In this document: piece by piece, positions 1-5,909 of the stretch | How the letters are laid out: the number at the start of each line of letters is the position of its first letter | Position numbering within the stretch: position 1 is the first letter of the stretch | From: Anaerolineae bacterium | Lineage (GTDB): Bacteria > Chloroflexota > Anaerolineae > B4-G1 | Assembly: GCA_030620125.1 (NCBI GenBank) | Contig: JAUXFI010000039.1 | Location: 1 to 12,171 of the forward strand | DNA length: 12,171 nt | Reading direction: 5' to 3' | Notes under the pieces: generated by a model | Told to the model about the DNA's origin: nothing | Databases searched by the model: none | Seen by the model: the letters and a program-made list of their open reading frames with translations, nothing else | Program-made: the position numbers and the translations under genes

Positions 1-27
1 AAGTGGGGGGGGGATAAAAAAGACGGC

Positions 28-72
28 GTGCCTGGGGACCCTCCAGGGCGGGGTCGGCTGGTCCCCAGGCAC
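28..72 (-). terminator. Possible intrinsic terminator, minus strand
   Basis: Positions 28-40 pair perfectly with 60-72 (GTGCCTGGGGACC against GGTCCCCAGGCAC), a 13-bp GC-rich stem with a 19-nt loop. Read on the minus strand, the stem is followed after six bases by TTTTTT (21-16). That fits a factor-independent terminator for transcription leaving the pspC-like gene. The distance of about 260 bases from that stop codon is long, so a gene outside the window could also be involved. Confidence 0.4.
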
Positions 73-257
73 TGCCAAGAAAGAAAGTAGGAGTTTTGAT
101 GCTACCCGCCCCGCTGTGCAACTCCATCAGACAGCATCAAGTATACCTCAAGATAGATGTTTTGAGGGTTTCATCTGCGTTACGGTAGCGTTTCTGGTTT
201 GTAACTTTTGATGGATGGGACAGGCGATGGAGAAGTAGTCTCCGGTGGAACAGAGCG

Positions 258-306
258 CGTGAAACGTGATCGGATGCTAGCGTCGAGATCGTTTTCACGT
301 TTCACG
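258..306. repeat. 12-bp perfect inverted repeat
   Basis: CGTGAAACGTGA at 258-269 is the exact reverse complement of 295-306, with a 25-nt loop. Each arm contains the internal near-repeat GTGAAACGTGA. It lies 24 bases downstream of the pspC-like stop codon. On the plus strand it is followed by TTTT, but no plus-strand gene precedes it; on the minus strand there is no T-run. It may be a transcript 3'-end hairpin or a dispersed intergenic repeat. Confidence 0.5.
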
Positions 307-329
307 TTTTGGGTGCGCTTGATATCCGC

Positions 330-515
330 TTACCGTCTTCGGGGGATGATGATCCAGAGGAGCATGTAGGGCAAGAGCCCCGGCAGGCCGCCTGGGATCA
401 ACAGGATCAGGAAAAGCAAGCGGAACCAGAACGGGCTGATGCCGAAAAAGGCACCCAGGCCGCCGCAGACGCCCGCGATGATTCCATCCTGCCGTCGCAG
501 TTTGTTGTTGGTCAT
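330..515 (-). CDS. PspC-domain small membrane protein
   Basis: A 61-residue protein that is essentially a lone PspC domain. Residues 6-30 carry the family hallmark (LRRQDGIIAGVCGGLGAFFG), followed by FWFR and a hydrophobic segment at about 32-57 ending in IIIPRRR. Family members are inner-membrane proteins linked to envelope stress; in enterobacteria PspC works with the phage-shock response. The ATG at 515 is chosen because CGAGGA lies nine bases upstream; an in-frame start at 545 would add ten residues but lacks that support. The gene begins 37 bases after the holin-like gene and is probably co-transcribed with it. The same partnership, a PspC protein (YvlC) beside a holin-like protein (YvlD), is known in Bacillus. 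Domain call is firm; the exact role is unknown. Confidence 0.9.
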   Translation of the reverse strand: MTNNKLRRQDGIIAGVCGGLGAFFGISPFWFRLLFLILLIPGGLPGLLPYMLLWIIIPRRR

Positions 516-552
516 TGTCGTATATCCTCGCAAGAATCTACCCACCTTTAAT

Positions 553-918
553 CTAATCGTCTTCCTTGACCAGCGCCGAGAGGATGACGGTGACGACGCT
601 GACGATGAGCGCGCCCAGGAAGGCGCTCAAAAGGCCATCCACGTAGAAGCCGACGTGGAACCAGTTCACAGCGATAGCTGAGGCTAGCCACAGCGTGATA
701 CCGTTGATGACCAGGGTGAACAGGCCCAGCGTGAGAAGGATGAGCGGGCAGGTCAGGAGCTTGAGTAGCGGACGCACGATGGCGTTGATCAGCCCCAGGA
801 CGACCGCCATCACGGCGTAGACGACCCACGCGGTTCCCTCGACGTGGATGCCGGGGACGAGCCAGGCCGCTGCAAAGAGCGCCAGGCTGGCAATGACCCA
901 ACGAATAAGCAGTTTCAT
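553..918 (-). CDS. Holin-like four-helix membrane protein (YvlD / phage holin family 4)
   Basis: A 121-residue, very hydrophobic protein with four predicted membrane segments at about residues 5-24, 30-48, 54-79 and 94-117, and an acidic end (KEDD). The pattern MKLLIRWVIASLALFAAAWL, then VPGIHVEG and LGLINAIVRPLLKLLTCPL, is typical of the 'mycobacterial 4 TMS phage holin' family that includes B. subtilis YvlD. Despite the name, chromosomal members are not known lysis proteins, and no phage genes are nearby. The ATG at 918 is preceded by GGGAGGT nine bases upstream, so the longer in-frame extension to 1107 is rejected. It is the first gene of a two-gene unit with the PspC protein and lies behind a good promoter at 1015-1043. 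Probable role in membrane homeostasis, by inference from family and partner. Confidence 0.9.
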   Translation of the reverse strand: MKLLIRWVIASLALFAAAWLVPGIHVEGTAWVVYAVMAVVLGLINAIVRPLLKLLTCPLILLTLGLFTLVINGITLWLASAIAVNWFHVGFYVDGLLSAFLGALIVSVVTVILSALVKEDD

Positions 919-1014
919 TTTGTGTGTACCTCCCTTCGTGTTTAATACGCAATTAGGGCCGGGAAGTTGCATTCTGTGGACGAGGAGCGAGAGGATGAGT
1001 GATTGGCTACGGAT

Positions 1015-1043
1015 AGTGTAGCCGAATTGAGGGCAGACGTCAA
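1015..1043 (-). promoter_or_regulatory. Sigma-70-type promoter for the holin-like/PspC operon
   Basis: On the minus strand, TTGACG (1043-1038) and TACACT (1020-1015) are separated by exactly 17 bp. Transcription would start near 1008 and give a leader of about 90 bases before the ATG at 918. The match is by eye to the sigma-70/sigma-A consensus (TTGACA, TATAAT). Confidence 0.6.
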
Positions 1044-1160
1044 GTGTGGTTTCCCTCTGCCGGGACCGAACGCAGTTGCTACGCCTTGTTGCCTGCAGTG
1101 TAATCAATGGCTTGGCGACGCAACTCGACTCTTACGCTCCCCAACTCCCCAACGAGTTAC

Positions 1161-1189
1161 TTGACAGGCCGAACGTTTGTTCGTATAAT
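1161..1189 (+). promoter_or_regulatory. Perfect-consensus sigma-70 promoter of the repair operon
   Basis: TTGACA (1161-1166), a 17-bp spacer and TATAAT (1184-1189) match the consensus at every position. The start of transcription should fall near 1196, so the leader before the ATG at 1207 would be only about 11 bases. The GGAGG at 1196-1200 would then sit at the very 5' end of the mRNA. Such a strong promoter normally needs a repressor, and the LexA-type box in its spacer supplies one. Confidence 0.85.
1170..1183 (+). promoter_or_regulatory. LexA-type SOS box inside the promoter spacer
   Basis: CGAACGTTTGTTCG is a perfect palindrome in its arms (CGAAC and GTTCG) around four bases. It fits the GAACN4GTTC operator known for LexA/DinR of Gram-positive bacteria and reported for some other phyla. 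It differs from the Bacillus consensus CGAACRNRYGTTYG at one central base only. It fills the last 14 bases of the spacer, directly abutting TATAAT, so a bound repressor would block RNA polymerase. No lexA gene is in the window, so the regulator is inferred. Confidence 0.75.
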
Positions 1190-1206
1190 ACAGGTGGAGG
1201 CTCTTG

Positions 1207-2343
1207 ATGGATGCACTGGCAAAACTAAAGTTGCTGGGACCACCAACCTGCTTTGAACCTGCCGAAGAGATGGGAATTCCCCAATCGCCCGTCCGCAAGG
1301 ACGACGATCTCTCCGGTGCTATTCACAACGCCGTGATGCCCAATGGGAAGCGCATTGCGTTGCTCAAGACTATGCTCACCTCCGCCTGCGAGCGAAACTG
1401 TACCTACTGCGCTTTCCGCCAGGGGCGCGACTTTTGCCGGGCTACTTTTTCCCCCGACGAACTGGCCGGCCTCTTTATGCGACTGTATCGAAAGGGCATC
1501 GCCGAAGGTCTCTTTCTCAGTTCCGGCCTTGCCGGAGGCGGTCCTCGCATCCAGGACCGTCTTATCGCCACGGCAGAAATCCTGCGCCGGCGCTACGAAT
1601 TTAAGGGTTACATCCACCTCAAGATCATGCCAGGTGCGGAGCGGGATCAGATTATGGCGGCGATGCGTCTGAGCAACCGGGTCTCGGTCAACCTGGAATC
1701 GCCCAACGCCGAACGCCTCGCCCAACTGGCCCCGCGCAAGTTCTTTGTCGAGGAACTGTTGCAGCGGTTGCGCTGGATTGAGGAAATCCGGCGAGGGGAA
1801 CCGGGACGCTGGCCCAGCTCCACCACTCAGTTCGTCGTCGGCGCGGTTGACGAGAGCGACGTGGAACTTTTGACCACGACAGAGTACCTGCACCGGCAGG
1901 TCGGGCTGGCACGGGCCTATTTCAGCGGTTTCGCGCCGGTGCCCGATACACCGCTGGAGAACCGACCGCCGAATCCGCCCCTGCGCGAGCACCGGCTTTA
2001 TCAGTCCTCCTTCCTCCTGCGCGACTACGGCTTTACCGTCGAGGAACTCCCTTTCGGCCCTGGCGGCAACCTGCCGCTCGAAAGCGATCCCAAGCTGGCC
2101 TGGGCGCGCTGCCACCTGGCCCACGCCCCCGTCGAGGTGAACACCGCCGACCGGCGTGACCTGCTGCGCGTGCCGGGTATCGGTCCCACAGGCGCAGAGC
2201 GCATTTTGCGGGAGCGGCGGCGCGGCCGGCTGCGTGATCTGACCGACTTGCGCAAGATAGGGGTCATCACGAAACGATTGGCTCCCTACGTCCTGCTCGA
2301 TGGCCACCGTCCGGCTCACCAACTCTCGTTGTGGTCAGTTTGA
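1207..2343 (+). CDS. Putative DNA modification/repair radical SAM protein with helix-hairpin-helix
   Basis: A 378-residue protein. The radical SAM 4Fe-4S motif is C61-X3-C65-X2-C68 (ACERNCTYC), followed by GLFLSSG (101-107), GYIHLKIMPGA (134-144) and VSVNLESPN (159-167). Residues 255-275 carry PNPPLREHRLYQ, and 309-365 form a helix-hairpin-helix DNA-binding end (VEVNTADRRDLLRVPGIGP, then LRKIGV). This layout matches the family annotated as 'putative DNA modification/repair radical SAM protein', usually linked to a uracil-DNA-glycosylase-like partner; the reaction is unknown. Here the next gene is an AlkZ-related protein instead. The ATG at 1207 has GGAGG six bases upstream; the TTG at 1204 is a less likely start. 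Expression is probably SOS-controlled through the box at 1170-1183. Family call firm, substrate unknown. Confidence 0.9.
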   Translation: MDALAKLKLLGPPTCFEPAEEMGIPQSPVRKDDDLSGAIHNAVMPNGKRIALLKTMLTSACERNCTYCAFRQGRDFCRATFSPDELAGLFMRLYRKGIAEGLFLSSGLAGGGPRIQDRLIATAEILRRRYEFKGYIHLKIMPGAERDQIMAAMRLSNRVSVNLESPNAERLAQLAPRKFFVEELLQRLRWIEEIRRGEPGRWPSSTTQFVVGAVDESDVELLTTTEYLHRQVGLARAYFSGFAPVPDTPLENRPPNPPLREHRLYQSSFLLRDYGFTVEELPFGPGGNLPLESDPKLAWARCHLAHAPVEVNTADRRDLLRVPGIGPTGAERILRERRRGRLRDLTDLRKIGVITKRLAPYVLLDGHRPAHQLSLWSV

Positions 2344-2357
2344 TCAGGAGCCACTCT

Positions 2358-3236
2358 GTGACCATTCTCACCCTCGACGAGATCAAACGCCAACGCGAGT
2401 TCAACTACCGCCGCACTCCTGAGCGGCGGGTACGTACCATTGAGCAAGCCCGTGCCTTTGTCGAGGAGGTGGGCTTTTGCCACTTTTGGCCGATCAAGGG
2501 AGTGGAGATGCCCAACCTGTTCCACGCCATTGCCGGGCGCGTGCGGCCGGTGCCTGACGAGCACGGCGATCCCGATGGCAGCAAGTGCTGGGGCTGGAAG
2601 GATAACGCGCTGGACAAAAAGTGGTGGTACTATGGCAAATTCCTCCGTCGGCGGGCCACGCTGGTCTCGCTGGCGGAACTGGCGTATTTCTACGCTCTCA
2701 GTGAGAACTATGGCTCCCTCGACGATTATCTCCAGGAGTACGCCGACGGTCTGATGACCGCTGAATCCAAGGCGATCTACGAGGCGCTGCTGGAGCACGG
2801 GCCTCTGGACACGGTCAGGCTGCGCCGGGAGGCGCGCATGAGCGCGGAGAGCGCCAAGTCCCGCTTTGAACGGGCGCTGGTGGAGTTGCAGGTGGGGCTC
2901 AAGGTGCTGCCGGTAGGGGTGGCAGACGCCGGGGCCTGGCGGTATGCTTTCCTCTACGAACTATTGCCGCGCTGGTATCCAGACGTCCCGGAGCAGGCGC
3001 GCCAGATCGGGCGAGGTGAGGCGCGACGTGTACTGATGTTGCAGTACCTCGACAACATAGTTGCTGCAGATCGTAGGATGATTGGCAAGGTCTTCCACGT
3101 TCTAAAGTGGACGCCGACCGAACTGGATCACACGGTAGCCGCGTTGCTCCAGGAGGGCACGGTTCGGGAGACGCCGGTCGAGGGGTTGGAACATCCGCAG
3201 CTTGTTTCAGTTCGCGCCCTGGAGCGTGGCCTGTAG
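2358..3236 (+). CDS. AlkZ-related winged-helix protein (YcaQ/AlkZ-like superfamily)
   Basis: A 292-residue protein resembling AlkZ/YcaQ-type DNA glycosylases, which are built of winged-helix modules and excise alkylated or cross-linked bases. Supporting segments are GWKDNALDKKWWYYGKFLRRRATL (79-102, aromatic- and lysine-rich), a winged-helix-like stretch at about 134-185 (AESKAIYEALLEHGPLDTVR onward) and another at 213-270. The catalytic QxD/QxQ segment of active family members would fall near VGFCHFWPIKGVEMPNLF (38-55), where I see CHFW and no glutamine. It may therefore be a divergent or non-catalytic relative. The GTG at 2358 is chosen because AGGAG lies seven bases upstream; in-frame starts at 2331 and 2340 lack this. 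It begins 14 bases after the radical SAM stop codon, so the two are one operon, probably under the same SOS box. Family call moderate, activity uncertain. Confidence 0.7.
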   Translation: MTILTLDEIKRQREFNYRRTPERRVRTIEQARAFVEEVGFCHFWPIKGVEMPNLFHAIAGRVRPVPDEHGDPDGSKCWGWKDNALDKKWWYYGKFLRRRATLVSLAELAYFYALSENYGSLDDYLQEYADGLMTAESKAIYEALLEHGPLDTVRLRREARMSAESAKSRFERALVELQVGLKVLPVGVADAGAWRYAFLYELLPRWYPDVPEQARQIGRGEARRVLMLQYLDNIVAADRRMIGKVFHVLKWTPTELDHTVAALLQEGTVRETPVEGLEHPQLVSVRALERGL

Positions 3237-3259
3237 ACTAACGGCACGCACTTTCTACA

Positions 3260-3287
3260 GGGGGCAGGCGTGAGCCTGTTAGCCCCC
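3260..3287. terminator. Hairpin between convergent genes
   Basis: CAGGC (3265-3269) pairs with GCCTG (3274-3278) around a four-base loop. The stem can extend with GGGGG (3260-3264) against CCCCC (3283-3287) across a TTAG bulge. It sits in the 63-bp gap between the convergent AlkZ-related and Hsp70 genes and could end transcription from both sides. Neither side has a T-run, so intrinsic termination is uncertain. Confidence 0.45.
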
Positions 3288-3299
3288 GCCCCTAACCTG

Positions 3300-5012
3300 T
3301 CAGTCCTCTTCCATATCCTCCAGGTCGAACAGGAAATCCAACAACTCCTCTTGCAGCGATTCCAGACGAGAAGCGTCCCCGGCGGTCTGAGCTGCCTCAA
3401 TGCCGGCAACTAGCTTTGCCAATTCATCGTGGTCTTCCGACTCAAGCTCATCCCCGGCCAAGAACTGCCTAGCCTGCTCCAACAGGGCCGTGCTCTCCGC
3501 CGAGGCCTCAATTGCTTCAGCCATCCACGCCTGGGCCTTTATGATCTCTACTTCGCTCAACCGGGCCAGGGAAGCCTCGACCGTGATGTCCTTTTGTTGT
3601 CCCGTGTGGCGGTCCTGCGCCGTCACCTTGAGGATGCCGTCCACGTCAAAGTCGAACCGGACGGTGACCGTGGCCAACTCGCCGGGGGTCTCCGGCTCCA
3701 GGTCGGTGACCAAAAAGTCGCCCAACAAAGTGTTCTCCGGCGCAATCGGGCTCTCTCCCTGATACACCCGGATCTTGATTGTATCCTGATCGGGGTACAG
3801 GGTGGAGTAGACCTCCTCTTTAGACACCGGGATGGTGGTGTTGCGCCGGATGAGAACGCTGTGGCGGTCGGGGATGACCCGCCCCATGCGGATTTCGGCC
3901 ACGGCGATACCCAACGAGTGGGGAGTCACGTCCACCAGAATGGCGTCTATTGGCTGTCCGGCGATGATGGCGGCCTGCACGCCAGCCCCCAACGCCACAG
4001 CCTCTTCTGGGTTGATGGACATGTGCGGCTCGGTGTCCAGGTAGTCGGCCACCAACTCCCACACGGCTGGGATGCGGGTCGAGCCTCCCACCAGCAGCAC
4101 GTGGCTGATCTTCTCCGGCGTCACCTGGGCATCCTCCATTACCTGGTCAATGGAGTCTAACGTTTGATCCAGCAGGTCGTCAATCGTTTCCTTGAATTCC
4201 TGGCGACTGACCTCGTATTCCAGGTGCAGTGGGATGCCCTTTTTCTCCGCCACGTATTCCTCTCTGATCCAGGCGAAGGGGTGGGACGAGAGTTCGATCT
4301 TGGCCATTTCTGCCGCACGGAGCAGGCGCGCCCAGGCACGCCGGTCTTCTCTCAGGACGACCCCGTGTTGTTCCTCGAACTGCTCGGCGACTTTCTCTGC
4401 CAGTCGCCAATCGAAATCGTCTCCTCCCAGCCGGGTGTTGCCGTGGCTGGCGCGGACTTCGACGATGCCCCCCATCAGCTCGACCAGCGACACGTCGAAG
4501 GTGCCTCCGCCCAGGTCGTAGATCAGCACCAGTTGGTCCTCGACCATGTTCAGACCGTAGGCCAGGGCCGCTGCCGTAGGCTCGTTGATGATCCGGCGCA
4601 CGTTGAAGCCAGCAATCTGACCGGCATCGCGGGTTGCCTGTCGCGCAGCGTCGGAGAAGTAGGCCGGCACGGTGATGACCGCGTCTGAGACCTCATCGCC
4701 CAGGTTGTGTTCGGCAATACCCTTCAGTTCGCGCAGGATGAAAGACGAAATCTCCTGCGGGCTGAACTGCCGTCCAGCCAGTTGAACCCGAATATCGGTC
4801 CCCATCTCCCGCTTGATGGACCGGACAGTATTCTCCGGACTCAAGACGTACTGGTTGCGGGCGGGTGTGCCGACCAGCCACTGGCCCGAGGGCGAACACC
4901 CCACTACCGAGGGGATGATCCGCTCCTCCCCGTTAGGGAGCATCTGAGGCGCGCCGTTCTGCACAATGGCGACGCCAGAGTTGGTTGTGCCCAAGTCAAT
5001 ACCGACGATCAT
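3300..5012 (-). CDS. Hsp70 (DnaK-type) chaperone with a short lid
   Basis: A 570-residue Hsp70. The nucleotide-binding domain carries all three family signatures: IDLGTTNS (5-12), IYDLGGGTFDVS (164-175) and VLLVGGSTRIPAV (305-317), plus NEPTAAALAYG (143-153). The interdomain linker DAILVD (356-361) leads into a substrate-binding beta domain (DVTPHSLGIA, then VRFDFDVDGILKVTAQD). The helical end (about 483-570) is short and ends in EDMEED. Usual DnaK is roughly 610-640 residues, so the lid is reduced. The ATG at 5012 is preceded by AAGGAGA. It is the last gene of the TPR/J-like/GrpE/Hsp70 operon, 210 bp after GrpE; the spacer holds a large palindrome. ATP-driven binding of unfolded clients in the cytoplasm is the expected role. 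It may be a second, specialised DnaK paralogue rather than the housekeeping one. Confidence 0.92.
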   Translation of the reverse strand: MIVGIDLGTTNSGVAIVQNGAPQMLPNGEERIIPSVVGCSPSGQWLVGTPARNQYVLSPENTVRSIKREMGTDIRVQLAGRQFSPQEISSFILRELKGIAEHNLGDEVSDAVITVPAYFSDAARQATRDAGQIAGFNVRRIINEPTAAALAYGLNMVEDQLVLIYDLGGGTFDVSLVELMGGIVEVRASHGNTRLGGDDFDWRLAEKVAEQFEEQHGVVLREDRRAWARLLRAAEMAKIELSSHPFAWIREEYVAEKKGIPLHLEYEVSRQEFKETIDDLLDQTLDSIDQVMEDAQVTPEKISHVLLVGGSTRIPAVWELVADYLDTEPHMSINPEEAVALGAGVQAAIIAGQPIDAILVDVTPHSLGIAVAEIRMGRVIPDRHSVLIRRNTTIPVSKEEVYSTLYPDQDTIKIRVYQGESPIAPENTLLGDFLVTDLEPETPGELATVTVRFDFDVDGILKVTAQDRHTGQQKDITVEASLARLSEVEIIKAQAWMAEAIEASAESTALLEQARQFLAGDELESEDHDELAKLVAGIEAAQTAGDASRLESLQEELLDFLFDLEDMEED

Positions 5013-5031
5013 ATTTATTCACTCTCCTTGG

Positions 5032-5063
5032 TTCGTGGATTCGTAGATTCGTAAATTCGTATC
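5032..5063. repeat. Four tandem 8-bp units
   Basis: Four direct 8-bp units (TTCGTGGA, TTCGTAGA, TTCGTAAA, TTCGTATC) run without gaps, all sharing TTCGT. They lie just upstream of the Hsp70 ribosome-binding site on the minus strand. The last units overlap the outer arm of the palindromic element at 5050-5220, and CGTAAATTCG recurs at 5211-5220. This looks like replication slippage or a dispersed repeat. Confidence 0.75.
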
Positions 5064-5220
5064 TTTTCAATATCTTGGGGCAATCGCACTTTCTCGCTCA
5101 AAGCCCCCGTCCCCGGGGGCGGCTCAGACAAGGTTTGCTCCGCGAATTTGCCCCCGAGACGGGGGCTGGGAGCGTTGAGATTATTCTTGCCCCAATTTTT
5201 TGAGAGGATACGTAAATTCG
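5050..5220. repeat. Long imperfect palindrome in the grpE-dnaK spacer (MITE-like or structured RNA)
   Basis: The two ends of this 171-bp stretch are imperfect reverse complements. Reading 5050-5083 against the reverse complement of the right end (5187-5220), I count 25 of 34 matching bases. These include TTGGGGCAA (5075-5083) against TTGCCCCAA (5187-5195). Further in, AGCCCCCGTC (5102-5111) pairs perfectly with 5158-5167. Each inner arm can also form its own hairpin: GCCCCCG/CGGGGGC at 5103-5120 and at 5150-5166. It encodes no plausible protein. It could be a miniature inverted-repeat element, a REP/BIME-like repeat, or an intercistronic RNA structure that adjusts Hsp70 expression. Confidence 0.7.
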
Positions 5221-5222
5221 CC

Positions 5223-5909
5223 CTATGGTTCTGGCCGGTAGACGACTACTTCGGCGTAACGCAGTACCCCGGTCGGGGAACGGTACCCTCGTCGCTCCTC
5301 CGCCACGATGGTCCCCACCGGTCCCTCTCCCTCTGTGGTGGCGCCGACGGCGACGTGCAGGTAGGGGTCGAAGAGCTGGCCGACGGTTGGGATGGGGGTT
5401 ACTTCCCCCTCTTCCAGGATCGCCAACATCCGCTCGCGCACCAGCCGCAAGCCGTCCAACCATCCTGCCAGCATCGCCCGGTCGGCCGGTGAGACCAGGA
5501 CAGCTTGCGCCGGGGCGATGTTGGGCGAATTGGCTGCCCTGTCCCGTACCTCCAGGTAACGCAGGCCGCTGGTGATGGCTTTTTCCAATCCGTCCAGCGC
5601 TGGCAGTACCGCCTCCAGTAATTCGCGCTCCCGCGCAGCCACTCGCTCGCCGACCATTGTCTCCAGCAACTGATCGCGTTGCTCCTGCGCGGCCTGCACG
5701 CTGGCGATGGATTGTTCCCATCGAGCGCTCTGGTCCTCGGACAGCGTGTTGGCCTTGAATTGTGCCTTGCCCAGCTTGCGGACCTCTTTTCTCAATTCCT
5801 CCAGCGCTGTCTCCCCCACTTCCTGCGTGGAGCGGGTGTCGTCCATACCTGTCTCCACCCGCGCCAACAAGTTGGCCAGCGTCTCCCAGACCTGACGGTG
5901 GTCGCTCAT
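5223..5909 (-). CDS. grpE: GrpE-type nucleotide exchange factor
   Basis: A 228-residue protein. Residues 30-125 are strongly helical and charged (coiled-coil-like; EVGETALEELRKEVRKLGKA, then AARERELLEAVLPALDGLEKAI). The last 60 residues form the GrpE beta domain: VGQLFDPYLHVAVGATTEGEG (176-196) followed by GTIVAEERRGYRSPTGVLRYAEVVVYRP (199-226). GrpE releases ADP from Hsp70 and so resets its cycle. The middle insert (about 120-145, RAANSPNIAPAQAVLVSP) makes it longer than usual GrpE. Its ATG overlaps the stop of the J-like gene as ATGA (5909-5906) and has no clear ribosome-binding site, so translation is probably coupled. The obvious partner is the Hsp70 encoded next in the operon. The N-terminal half is divergent; the C-terminal match makes the call firm. 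Confidence 0.85.
   Translation of the reverse strand: MSDHRQVWETLANLLARVETGMDDTRSTQEVGETALEELRKEVRKLGKAQFKANTLSEDQSARWEQSIASVQAAQEQRDQLLETMVGERVAARERELLEAVLPALDGLEKAITSGLRYLEVRDRAANSPNIAPAQAVLVSPADRAMLAGWLDGLRLVRERMLAILEEGEVTPIPTVGQLFDPYLHVAVGATTEGEGPVGTIVAEERRGYRSPTGVLRYAEVVVYRPEP

Larger units (their letters stand above)
1..329. other. Intergenic stretch without a convincing gene
   Basis: No ORF here looks like a protein. The stretch holds a run of nine G (5-13), a 13-bp stem at 28-72 followed on the minus strand by a T-run, and a 12-bp inverted repeat at 258-306, both listed separately. A 29-codon ORF at 99-188 has an AGGAG five bases upstream of its ATG but no other support. No tRNA-like or rRNA-like sequence is seen. 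Confidence 0.6.

Noticed and set aside
99..188. A 29-codon plus-strand ORF with AGGAG five bases before its ATG.
   Set aside because: No recognisable domain, no clear promoter and unremarkable composition; one ribosome-binding-like match is not enough.
553..918. A prophage remnant suggested by the holin-like protein.
   Set aside because: The protein belongs to a family common on chromosomes, pairs with PspC, and no phage gene is nearby.
1225..2322. A long minus-strand ORF opposite the radical SAM gene.
   Set aside because: It is the shadow of a GC-rich gene; its translation shows no domain pattern, while the plus strand has all family motifs.
3429..4160. A 243-codon plus-strand ORF opposite the Hsp70 gene.
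   Set aside because: It lies wholly inside the Hsp70 gene and its translation resembles no family.
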